A stretch of 7,144 nt of DNA from Candidatus Melainabacteria bacterium (lineage in GTDB: Bacteria; Cyanobacteriota; Vampirovibrionia; Obscuribacterales; Obscuribacteraceae), in assembly GCA_014380105.1 (NCBI GenBank), contig JACMKL010000048.1, forward strand, positions 1 to 7,144, written 5' to 3'. The translations under genes were made by a program, and so were the position numbers. Shown in pieces: positions 1-5,296 of the stretch. Within the stretch, counting starts at the first letter, position 1. Each line of letters starts with the position of its first letter. The notes beneath the pieces were generated by a model. The model had not been told where the DNA came from, searched no databases, and was given only the letters and a program-made list of their open reading frames with translations.

Positions 1-657
1 CAAGGACGCAACTATTTTAAAATTGGATTTGAGCGACTCGGTCACACTCTCAATCATGCGCGTCACTACAGAGACTTATTAAATTTCTTGCTTGCTCTGT
101 GCGTTTATAGCTGCGGCAGCACGACTGTAATTCACCTGGCTTCGGTATATGCACAGCAAGTTTTGCACTTCACTGCGGCTGATTCGCTTGTGATGATTTT
201 GGTTGTGAGCATAACGGCTGCAATTGGTGCGGCAATTTTTGGCATGGTGCAAGACAAAATCGGAGCCATCAAAACTCTAGCAATTACTCTCACCATCTGG
301 TTTATTGCCGTGATCATCGCTTGCATGGCGACTGAAAAATTTCATCTCTGGATCGCCGCCAACTTTGTTGGTGTGGCAATGGGTGCAACTGGATCTGCTG
401 GTCGTGCTCTGGTCGGACAATTCAGCCCGCATGGACGCTCCGGAGAATTCCTCGGACTGTGGGGAATGGCTCACAAACTCGCCACATGCGTTGGCGCCGT
501 TACATTTGGTGTCGTTACGCACCTGACCAATAACAACTACCGACTGGCACTTTTCTCTTGCGGTATTTTCTTCGTAATCGGAATGGCACTATTGTGGCGC
601 GTCAACGAAAAACGTGGTCGACTGGCTGCAAAAGTTGATGCGGAAGTTCCAGTTTAG
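1..657 (+). CDS. MFS permease, UMF1/Atg22-like, C-terminal part (5' end outside window)
   Basis: The frame is open from the first base to the TAG at 655-657, giving 218 visible residues, about the C-terminal half of a normal 400-450 residue permease. It is an integral membrane transporter with about six hydrophobic helices, starting near visible residue 26 (RDLLNFLLA). The loop GMVQDKIG at about residues 81-88 matches the MFS motif A (GxxxDRxG) between helices. The later stretch GATGSAGRALVGQFSPHG followed by SGEFLGL resembles the UMF1/Atg22 branch, where a small-residue helix is followed by an Arg, a Pro and an E-F-x-G-L motif. The tail is short and charged (RVNEKRGR). Substrate cannot be read from sequence; UMF1 members are mostly unassigned effluxers. 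The next gene converges on it with a 19-base gap and no obvious terminator hairpin. Family is fairly sure, subfamily moderately so. Confidence 0.85.
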   Translation, partial: QGRNYFKIGFERLGHTLNHARHYRDLLNFLLALCVYSCGSTTVIHLASVYAQQVLHFTAADSLVMILVVSITAAIGAAIFGMVQDKIGAIKTLAITLTIWFIAVIIACMATEKFHLWIAANFVGVAMGATGSAGRALVGQFSPHGRSGEFLGLWGMAHKLATCVGAVTFGVVTHLTNNNYRLALFSCGIFFVIGMALLWRVNEKRGRLAAKVDAEVPV

Positions 658-676
658 TCAGTTTTGGATGTGCCTA

Positions 677-1705
677 CTATTTGTCGTTGATCTGATCGTA
701 GACTTTTGCAGCTACGTGAGAGCCTGTGACAACACCGAATTTGACGAGCATAGACTTATTCGTCAGGATAACCGCCGGTGATACTATATCGGCTGCCCAG
801 GTTAGATAAGATGGTCCAACTTTTGGATTGAAAGCGGCGTCAATAGCTGCGTTTGTCAACCATGCTGCTCCAAGCGTTGCGCCGCCTTTGAAAATCTGAC
901 TGCCTTTTGAAAGTCTCAGATTTTTGTTGTTTTCGAGAGTTTTTGCCATTTCGTCGGCATACGTAACACCGGCTTGGTCAAATTTTGTAGCCACTTCGGT
1001 GAGGTTTTCTGCCTGAATGAAAGCTTTTGTGCCGATATCGCGCGGCAAAACATTAGTAGTGCTCGCCGCCGGAGGCCAGTTGTGGAGCAGTCCTTCTCGT
1101 ATCGAAGTTAGGTTGGCGAAACGCTCAGCAATTTTGCGATCGCCAGGAGTTAAGTGAACAAGGTCGACTTCATGCGGAATACTAATCATGCCAGTTCCGT
1201 TGATTTTCGGAAAGGCATTACTGTGAATGATGTCTTGCGGATACTTGCTGTAAATTGCTTCCAGGGCGGCTTCTGACTGAGCAATTGGAATTTTTAGACC
1301 GTTCATAAGGTTTTCGCGGGCCAGGTCATATTGAAGAAAATTTGAGCGAGATATGAGCGGATTATTCGCAATCATGGTTTCGACTGCGGCTCCGCGGGCC
1401 ACTGAATCTTTGTGCAGCCAGAATGCAGATGCTCCCAGCCGGGCGATCGGCTCGAAAACTTTATTGGCGGTTTTAGTATTGTCGCTAATATGAGGTTCTT
1501 CCAGGTCGGACGCAATTTTGTCAGGGACCACGGTTGAAGGAATATATGAGTGCGCGCTGGCTTCTGGTGGGCGAAGGTTGCCACTGGTGGCTATTTTTGG
1601 CATTGGGCGGTCGCCAAATAATAGGGCTGCGCCGTCGATGCCAGCTTTTTGAGAAACGATGGTAGAGCCCAACGAGACTTGCTCGTTGCTTTCAAAATTA
1701 GCCAT
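677..1705 (-). CDS. Uncharacterised 342-residue protein
   Basis: Not recognised. The product starts MANFESNEQV at an ATG (complement of 1703-1705) and ends at the TAA near 677. No good Shine-Dalgarno sits before the ATG; a GGA lies about 11 bases upstream. There is no signal peptide. The first 80 residues are polar and Pro/Ser/Thr-rich, hence probably disordered. The middle (about 80-260) alternates predicted helices with Asn-rich turns. The last 70 residues hold small-residue hydrophobic stretches (GGATLGAAWLTNAAIDAAF at about 274-292, then YLTWAADIVSPAVILTN and KFGVVTGSHVAAKVYDQ), which could be membrane-associated or buried amphipathic helices. No catalytic motif is visible. A -10-like TAAAAT lies at 1741-1736 on this strand. 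The long frame with normal codon content supports it being a real gene; function is unknown. Confidence 0.75.
   Translation of the reverse strand: MANFESNEQVSLGSTIVSQKAGIDGAALLFGDRPMPKIATSGNLRPPEASAHSYIPSTVVPDKIASDLEEPHISDNTKTANKVFEPIARLGASAFWLHKDSVARGAAVETMIANNPLISRSNFLQYDLARENLMNGLKIPIAQSEAALEAIYSKYPQDIIHSNAFPKINGTGMISIPHEVDLVHLTPGDRKIAERFANLTSIREGLLHNWPPAASTTNVLPRDIGTKAFIQAENLTEVATKFDQAGVTYADEMAKTLENNKNLRLSKGSQIFKGGATLGAAWLTNAAIDAAFNPKVGPSYLTWAADIVSPAVILTNKSMLVKFGVVTGSHVAAKVYDQINDK
1136..1143. repeat. HIP1-type octamer GCGATCGC, copy 1
   Basis: A perfect GCGATCGC palindrome inside the 342-residue gene. This octamer is the HIP1 element highly repeated in many cyanobacterial genomes. One copy per 65 kb is expected for a random 8-mer, and this window has two. 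Confidence 0.5.
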
Positions 1706-1767
1706 TCAGTTGAGATTCCGGGAGAGGATACTGCAATTTTATGGTTTAAATGCTAACTAAGGAAGCG

Positions 1768-1820
1768 TGAAAGTACGAAACCGCAAGGCTTCTCGGACTT
1801 TCATTTAGCTTGCGTAAGCT
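1768..1820. repeat. Two adjacent hairpins in the divergent intergenic region
   Basis: Arms TGAAAGTACGA (1768-1778) and TCGGACTTTCA (1793-1803) pair over 11 positions with one A/G mismatch, around a 14-base loop. Directly after comes a second short hairpin, AGCTT (1807-1811), loop GCGT, AAGCT (1816-1820). They lie between the divergently transcribed 342-residue gene and the exported-protein gene. There is no long T-run on either side, so a classical intrinsic terminator is unlikely. They may be an operator, an mRNA leader structure or chance. Confidence 0.4.
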
Positions 1821-1845
1821 TGGTTAATTATCGGAGTTGCGCCTT

Positions 1846-1851
1846 TATAAG
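1846..1851 (+). promoter_or_regulatory. Possible -10 box for the exported-protein gene
   Basis: TATAAG matches the sigma-70 -10 consensus at five of six positions. The base stretch 17 upstream (GTTAAT) is a poor -35. If used, the transcript would start near 1858 and have a leader of about 55 bases. Weak evidence. Confidence 0.2.
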
Positions 1852-1901
1852 ACCAATATTTAGAGACGGTTGTGGATTAATAAAGGCAGAAGACGAAAAT
1901 T

Positions 1902-1905
1902 GGAG
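1902..1905 (+). promoter_or_regulatory. Ribosome binding site that sets the start at 1913
   Basis: GGAG lies 7 bases before the ATG at 1913-1915. The longer frame beginning with TTG at 1820 has no such site, and its extra 31 residues precede an otherwise perfect signal peptide. The ATG is therefore preferred. Confidence 0.7.
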
Positions 1906-1912
1906 ATGCGCG

Positions 1913-2554
1913 ATGAGAACATTCAGACTAAATTTGCCCTCGGTTCTGCTTGCAGCATTATCGGTGAGCAGTTTCGCCATCCCGCCTCTAGCCGCCTTCG
2001 CCGATGAGAGCACCACTGGTGCGCCTGTTCCAGGTGGGGCTATCGGTGGCGGCAGTGCCACACCAGGGGACGTCAAAATTCATATCGAAACTTTGGTCAG
2101 CGAAGGTCCGCTCTATGAGGAGCGCGGACTGCTACTCAAGCGAATTAATGCAGCGAAAGCTGGCGGCACAGGCATTCAGTCTTACATGACCGCTTTTAAG
2201 TACATCGAAGATTTGAACAAGTCGAATGCAGCCCCTGAAAAGGTTAAAGAGAGAATTGATGGGCTAAGTAAGGCGCTTGATGACCAATCGAAGCGAGCAC
2301 AATTACTCAAGAATCGTCCGCCTGCGACTCCTTATGACGGCGGAGGCACTGTCAGCGTCAAGAGTCCTGGTGCTGGTGGCGGTAATGAAGATCTCCTGTC
2401 CCAGTTGAAGGGTCAGGCACCGGAAGGGCTTGTTGACAAACTGAAAGCGAAATTTGGCGATCGGATACCGGAAGGAATTGATTCCGATATGATTAGAAAA
2501 AAATTGATGGAAGACGAGCGCGGCAAAGAATTGCTCAAGAATCTCAAAAAATAG
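1913..2554 (+). CDS. Small exported protein of unknown function
   Basis: A 213-residue product that begins with a typical Sec signal peptide: MRTFRLN (positive n-region), a hydrophobic core to about residue 23, then the c-region with A-F-A at 28-30, predicting cleavage before D31. The mature part opens with a Gly/Pro/Ala-rich linker (about 36-52). A helical segment (about 53-133) follows and contains LYEERGLLLKRINAAKAGGTG and SYMTAFKYIEDL. A second Gly-rich linker lies at about 140-158, and a Lys/Glu-rich helical tail runs to the end (KELLKNLKK). There is no lipobox and no membrane anchor beyond the signal, so the product is likely periplasmic or secreted. There are no cysteines in the mature part. 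I do not recognise a named family; the charged helix plus Gly linkers suggests a structural or binding role. The gene stands alone, with hairpins upstream and a terminator-like hairpin downstream. Confidence 0.8.
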   Translation: MRTFRLNLPSVLLAALSVSSFAIPPLAAFADESTTGAPVPGGAIGGGSATPGDVKIHIETLVSEGPLYEERGLLLKRINAAKAGGTGIQSYMTAFKYIEDLNKSNAAPEKVKERIDGLSKALDDQSKRAQLLKNRPPATPYDGGGTVSVKSPGAGGGNEDLLSQLKGQAPEGLVDKLKAKFGDRIPEGIDSDMIRKKLMEDERGKELLKNLKK

Positions 2555-2588
2555 GCACCAGATGTAGTGCCAGTCGATTTTCGTAGTC

Positions 2589-2630
2589 TAAAAACTTTCG
2601 TTCGCTAAAAAAACTGGCGAAAGTCTTTTA
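2589..2630 (+). terminator. Terminator-like hairpin after the exported-protein gene
   Basis: ACTTTCG (2594-2600) pairs perfectly with CGAAAGT (2618-2624). The stem extends outward by TAAAA against TTTTA with a single bulged C at 2625. The stem totals 12 pairs around a 17-base A-rich loop, and the right arm ends in CTTTTA. The stop codon is 35 bases upstream. A weaker GGCAC/GTGCC hairpin (2554-2571) begins on the stop codon itself. The A-run before and T-run after make it potentially bidirectional. The large loop lowers certainty. Confidence 0.5.
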
Positions 2631-2637
2631 TAACGAG

Positions 2638-2667
2638 TGTGAGCATTGTTTGTGAAATTTACTCACA
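2638..2667. promoter_or_regulatory. Candidate operator, TGTGAG/CTCACA inverted repeat
   Basis: TGTGAG (2638-2643) and CTCACA (2662-2667) are perfect complements. A third half-site, TGTGAA (2651-2656), lies between them and forms TGTGA-N7-TCACA with the right half. This resembles a CRP/FNR-type site but the spacing is seven instead of six. It lies about 40-70 bases before the predicted transcription start at about 2707, a normal activator position. No regulator gene is in view. Confidence 0.25.
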
Positions 2668-2694
2668 TACGATCTCATCTAAAGTGCGTTAGTC

Positions 2695-2700
2695 TACAAT
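2695..2700 (+). promoter_or_regulatory. Probable -10 box for the replication-relaxation-like gene
   Basis: TACAAT matches TATAAT at five of six positions. No good -35 is found at 16-18 bases, so an activator at the upstream inverted repeat may be needed. Initiation about 7 bases downstream would fall at 2707, exactly where the structured leader begins. Confidence 0.35.
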
Positions 2701-2706
2701 TATTTT

Positions 2707-2757
2707 AGGGGTAGTAATAAGGCCGTTGTCAGAGGGCCTCAAATGCCCACTCCCCCT
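2707..2757 (+). promoter_or_regulatory. Nested stem-loop in the 5' leader
   Basis: Outer stem: AGGGGTAGT (2707-2715) with ACTCCCCCT (2749-2757), eight of nine pairs and one T/C mismatch. Inner hairpin: AGGCC (2720-2724) with GGCCT (2735-2739), loop of 10. The structure ends three bases before the AGGA (2760-2763) that precedes a mini-ORF, so its folding could affect translation of what follows. It does not match a riboswitch class I recognise. It could be a leader regulator, a 5'-stabilising structure or a small RNA. Confidence 0.4.
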
Positions 2758-2768
2758 TCAGGAATCCC

Positions 2769-2783
2769 ATGACAGCTAGGTAA
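2769..2783 (+). promoter_or_regulatory. Four-codon leader ORF (M-T-A-R-stop)
   Basis: ATG at 2769 has AGGA five bases upstream, a better ribosome site than that of the main gene. The frame runs ATG ACA GCT AGG TAA and stops four bases before the main ATG at 2788. Its AGG codon also serves as the only Shine-Dalgarno-like sequence for the main gene. The geometry fits translational coupling, but a four-codon ORF is easily produced by chance. Confidence 0.3.
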
Positions 2784-2787
2784 CCAT

Positions 2788-3627
2788 ATGACTGACAAAG
2801 TAGCCCGCTCTAAGCCCAAACGCAAAAGCCTTGTTTTGATGGAGCGTGACATCTGGGCGCTCGTACAACTCTATTTGCACAGAACCATAAGCTCGAGCCA
2901 ATTAGCTCGTTTATGCTTTCCCGACATTAGTTACGAAACTGCACGCAAGCGTCTGAGACGTTTGCAACAGGCAGGTTTTACCGGTTCGTCTTCAAGTGGT
3001 CGCATGGAAGGCCGTGGACGTCCGGAATTGATTTATTTTTTGACAACACAAGGCGCCAAATCTCTCGAGCAGCATCGCGGTATTTCCTGGGAAACAATCC
3101 CAACCGGACCTCCTCACACTTATCATAAGGAGCATTTCTTGCGCCTTGTCGATGTCAGGCTGGCAATGCTTGATGCAGAGCAACGTGGTCTGATCAACAA
3201 TCTTGAATTTACGACCGGACGCGAATTCTGGCGTGAACTTTCCGGCGATTTGACCAGTGTTGATGAGCAGGCTGACGCCACAATCGGATTTAGTTATCCG
3301 CACACTGAGCCAATTAAGGTCTTACTTGAAATTGACACCGGTAATTTCCGCCAAACCAGGCATTGGGAGCCGAAGATTAAAGCGTTTCTCAAAACCGGAT
3401 TTCCAATCTGGGTTGTAACCGGCAGCGCTCCTCGCATTGTGACTTTGAGAAAGTGGACACAGCCATTGCTTGATGACTCCGGAGTCGGTCCTGGAAAATG
3501 TGTTTTCAGTGTCTATCAAGAAATTGTTGATCGTGGAATTTTCGGTGCCGGCTGGCAGCGAACCGATGGTACTTTGACTGATCTTCGACCGAAAATGGCT
3601 GAAGGTCAGCGTATACCACCAGGCTAA
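2788..3627 (+). CDS. Replication-relaxation-like winged-helix protein
   Basis: A cytoplasmic 279-residue protein. After a basic N-terminus (KPKRK), residues 18-90 form a winged helix-turn-helix: a helix at LMERDIWALVQLYLHR, the HTH SSSQLARLCFP..SYETARKRLRRLQQAGF, and a wing with Gly/Arg (GRGRPELIYFLTTQGA). This layout matches the Replic_Relax family of plasmid and integrative-element proteins, named from relaxation and replication roles in plasmids. The C-terminal half has an alpha/beta core with D163 (ADATIGF), E181-I-D183 (KVLLEIDTG), K196/K198 (WEPKIKAFL) and a strand PIWVVTG. This order is reminiscent of a PD-(D/E)xK nuclease fold, but the usual E-x-K lysine is replaced by D183, so activity is uncertain. 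DNA binding is likely. ATG 2788 is the first start after an in-frame stop at 2770; its ribosome site is weak (AGG, 7 bases). No other plasmid or transfer gene is nearby. Family is moderately sure, function is inference. Confidence 0.75.
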   Translation: MTDKVARSKPKRKSLVLMERDIWALVQLYLHRTISSSQLARLCFPDISYETARKRLRRLQQAGFTGSSSSGRMEGRGRPELIYFLTTQGAKSLEQHRGISWETIPTGPPHTYHKEHFLRLVDVRLAMLDAEQRGLINNLEFTTGREFWRELSGDLTSVDEQADATIGFSYPHTEPIKVLLEIDTGNFRQTRHWEPKIKAFLKTGFPIWVVTGSAPRIVTLRKWTQPLLDDSGVGPGKCVFSVYQEIVDRGIFGAGWQRTDGTLTDLRPKMAEGQRIPPG

Positions 3628-3651
3628 TTAAGCTTACAGTTTAAAAGCTGA

Positions 3652-4704
3652 CTATGGCTTTGCCAAAAGTTCTTCCGCAAAATGACAGTGTGAGAAGTGC
3701 TCCGGTTCGATTAACCGTAAATCTGGCACCTCCGTTTTGCAGCGATCGCGGCCTTGCATCATTGGGCATCTAGTGTGAAACGTGCAGCCGGGCGGTGGAT
3801 TGGCAGGACTCGGAAGGTCGCCTGTCAAAATAATGCGTTTTTTGCGATCGTATGTGGGATCAGGAATTGGTGCAGCACTGATCAGCGCCTTCGAATATGG
3901 ATGCAGCGGCATGTCATAAACGCGCTGACAATCACCGATTTCTGCGATTTGTCCAAGGTACATAACGGCGATGCGATCACTTATGTATCTCACTACGTCC
4001 AAATTGTGGGCAATGAAAAGATAGGTCAGATTGAATTCTTTTTTGAGGTCAATCAGAAGATTTAGAATTTGTGCCTGGACGCTAACATCAAGCGCTGAGA
4101 CAGGTTCGTCCAAAACAATTAAGCGTGGATTGAGCGCAAGTGCTCGCGCAATTCCAATTCGTTGTCGCTGCCCACCGGAAAATTCATGCGGATATCTTTC
4201 TTGCATTTTGGATGCTAACCCAACTAAATCAAGAAGTTCCGAGACGCGCTTGTTAAGCTCTTGTCCCTTCAAAACTTTGTGGACTTCCAATGGCTCGGAA
4301 ATAATTTGCTTGATCGTCATGCGCGGATCAAGACTTGCATATGGATTTTGAAAAACGATCTGTAATTGACTGCGCATTTTTTTCATTGTTTGCGCATCGC
4401 ACGTAAGCACGTCGGTTCCCTGGAAAGACACAGAACCAGCAGTGGCAGTCAAAAGTCGCAGCATAACTCGTCCGAGAGTGGATTTTCCGCAACCGGATTC
4501 TCCAACCAGACCGAGCGTTTCACCTTCCATAATTTTTAAATCTACGCCATCAAGTGCTCTGACTGCGCCGACTTGTTTGTTGAAAAAACCTTTGCGAATC
4601 GGAAAGTGTTTTTTCAGACCTTTAATTTCAACAATCGCTTTCGGTTGTGTTGTGCTTTCTTGTTGTTGTATTTGCGATTGCATAGATTTGGAAGCCATGT
4701 CCAT
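3652..4704 (-). CDS. Oligopeptide/dipeptide ABC transporter ATPase, OppF/DppF type
   Basis: A 350-residue nucleotide-binding subunit that hydrolyses ATP on the inner membrane face to drive import of peptides or related solutes. Residue positions from ATG 4704: Walker A GESGCGKST 68-76, Q-loop Q119 in VFQNPYASLDPR, signature FSGGQRQR about 175-182, Walker B LIVLDEP 195-201, D-loop SALD 203-206, H-loop H233. The C-terminal extension (HPYSKALISAAPIPDP, then PPGCTFHTRCP with further Cys residues) is the oligopeptide-transporter C-terminal region that separates Opp/Dpp ATPases from other ABC ATPases. All catalytic motifs are intact. The FPIRKGFF segment before Walker A favours OppF/DppF over OppD. 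A longer frame starts at TTG 4737, but that would translate a strong hairpin. ATG 4704 has no Shine-Dalgarno and is preceded by TTTCTTTT; ATG 4698 is a third option. There is a short Gln-rich N-terminal tail. No permease, binding protein or OppD partner is adjacent. Confidence 0.9.
   Translation of the reverse strand: MDMASKSMQSQIQQQESTTQPKAIVEIKGLKKHFPIRKGFFNKQVGAVRALDGVDLKIMEGETLGLVGESGCGKSTLGRVMLRLLTATAGSVSFQGTDVLTCDAQTMKKMRSQLQIVFQNPYASLDPRMTIKQIISEPLEVHKVLKGQELNKRVSELLDLVGLASKMQERYPHEFSGGQRQRIGIARALALNPRLIVLDEPVSALDVSVQAQILNLLIDLKKEFNLTYLFIAHNLDVVRYISDRIAVMYLGQIAEIGDCQRVYDMPLHPYSKALISAAPIPDPTYDRKKRIILTGDLPSPANPPPGCTFHTRCPMMQGRDRCKTEVPDLRLIEPEHFSHCHFAEELLAKP
3742..3749. repeat. HIP1-type octamer GCGATCGC, copy 2
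   Basis: The second perfect GCGATCGC, inside the ABC ATPase gene. The core CGATCG also occurs at 1444, 2458, 3845 and 4718. Confidence 0.5.
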
Positions 4705-4712
4705 AAAAGAAA

Positions 4713-4738
4713 CTTGCCGATCGATGGCGACCGGCAAG
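4713..4738 (-). terminator. Hairpin plus U-tract abutting the ABC ATPase start
   Basis: Read on the minus strand, CTTGCCG (4738-4732) pairs perfectly with CGGCAAG (4719-4713) around a 12-base loop and is followed at once by TTTCTTTT (4712-4705) and then the ATG at 4704. It has the form of an intrinsic terminator for the upstream small membrane protein gene (stop at 4770), or of an attenuator for the ATPase. If transcription starts at the TATAAT just upstream, it is instead a 5'-end hairpin in the ATPase leader. Confidence 0.45.
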
Positions 4739-4742
4739 CTTG

Positions 4743-4748
4743 ATTATA
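4743..4748 (-). promoter_or_regulatory. Possible -10 box for the ABC ATPase gene
   Basis: A perfect TATAAT on the minus strand, 38 bases before the ATG at 4704. No good -35 at 16-18 bases (AAACCC at 17). Initiation about 7 bases on would fall at the start of the hairpin, giving a leader of roughly 32 bases. Confidence 0.35.
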
Positions 4749-4769
4749 AGTGACTGAAAGCAAAAGGGT

Positions 4770-5204
4770 TTAAGGAACTCGGGAGGAGAGATTTCCAAGC
4801 TTCTCAACAAGCGTCATCACGCCCTTGAAAGGGCTATTTGCGTAACGATTGTCCTCTTGTGCTGTCCAGCCGTATCTATCGGCGTTGTGTGGTGCGTATC
4901 CGGTGTGAGAAGAAGGTCCTTCAGCTTGAGGGCAAGGAGTTTTGGTGAGTGCCATCGTTTGTAGACGATTTTTGCTCGCTCCATCCAAAGTTTTTAGCCA
5001 GTCGAATTCATGTGCGACATTGCGGTCAATGCATGTGCCATCTGACTCTTCGAAGCTTTCGAAATAACGTGCTAATGCGTCGGACTCATAGCGTCCCCAC
5101 ATTTCACTTTTGATTCTGTATGGTCTTGGTTCGCGCAAGAAAATGTACCAAAACACTGTGTACAAAACGACCAATTCGGCAGCGATGAGTAGATAGGCGA
5201 ACAT
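4770..5204 (-). CDS. Small single-pass membrane protein, unknown function
   Basis: A 144-residue protein. Residues about 3-23 (AYLLIAAELVVLYTVFWYIFL) are one transmembrane helix or uncleaved anchor. It is followed by a positive stretch (REPRPYRIK), which by the positive-inside rule places the remaining 120 residues in the cytoplasm. The soluble part is acidic early (ESDALARYFESFEESDG) with two cysteines at 58 and 91, and ends in a polar Asn/Tyr-rich tail (GYAPHNADRYGWTAQED). No family recognised, and no catalytic motif. The start is ATG 5204, because GGAGG lies six bases upstream. The longer frame from TTG 5237 lacks a site and would put the strong ribosome site inside the gene. It is upstream of the ABC ATPase on the same strand (65-base gap), but a terminator-like hairpin lies between, so co-transcription is uncertain. 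Confidence 0.75.
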   Translation of the reverse strand: MFAYLLIAAELVVLYTVFWYIFLREPRPYRIKSEMWGRYESDALARYFESFEESDGTCIDRNVAHEFDWLKTLDGASKNRLQTMALTKTPCPQAEGPSSHTGYAPHNADRYGWTAQEDNRYANSPFKGVMTLVEKLGNLSSRVP

Positions 5205-5210
5205 ATCCGC

Positions 5211-5215
5211 CCTCC
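5211..5215 (-). promoter_or_regulatory. Strong ribosome binding site fixing the start at 5204
   Basis: On the minus strand GGAGG is followed by six bases and ATG. It is one of the two clear Shine-Dalgarno sites in the window and rules against the TTG start at 5237. Confidence 0.75.
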
Positions 5216-5270
5216 CGGCTTGAAAAGCCTTGAGCAAGTGATACCTATGAAAACGGCAAGCAAATTAAAA

Positions 5271-5296
5271 ACTTAAGTCACACTTAAGGTGTGTGA
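5271..5296. promoter_or_regulatory. Tandem ACTTAAG repeats with an overlapping TCACAC/GTGTGA inverted repeat
   Basis: ACTTAAG occurs at 5271-5277 and 5282-5288, an 11-base period (one helical turn). TCACAC (5278-5283) and GTGTGA (5291-5296) are complementary around a seven-base centre. The 11-base tandem pattern of (C/T)TTAA units is like the cyanobacterial Pho box, but the bases after TTAA do not fit its consensus. It lies 67 bases before the start of the membrane protein and could serve either divergent gene. Confidence 0.3.

Noticed and set aside
1820..1912. TTG-initiated 31-residue extension of the exported protein
   Set aside because: It would precede an intact signal peptide, has no ribosome site, and the ATG at 1913 has GGAG at ideal distance.
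2992..3519. Minus-strand reading frames opposite the replication-relaxation-like gene
   Set aside because: Shadows of the real gene, no ribosome site and no recognisable protein features.
3628..3651. AGCTT/AAGCT hairpin between the convergent genes as a terminator
   Set aside because: Only five A/T-rich pairs around a nine-base loop and no U-tract; too weak to call.
4031..4351. Plus-strand reading frames opposite the ABC ATPase (also 3754-4065 and 4442-4753)
   Set aside because: They lie antisense to a fully motif-supported gene and their products show no domain.
5205..5237. TTG start for the small membrane protein
   Set aside because: A strong GGAGG lies between it and the ATG at 5204, so the ATG is the better start.
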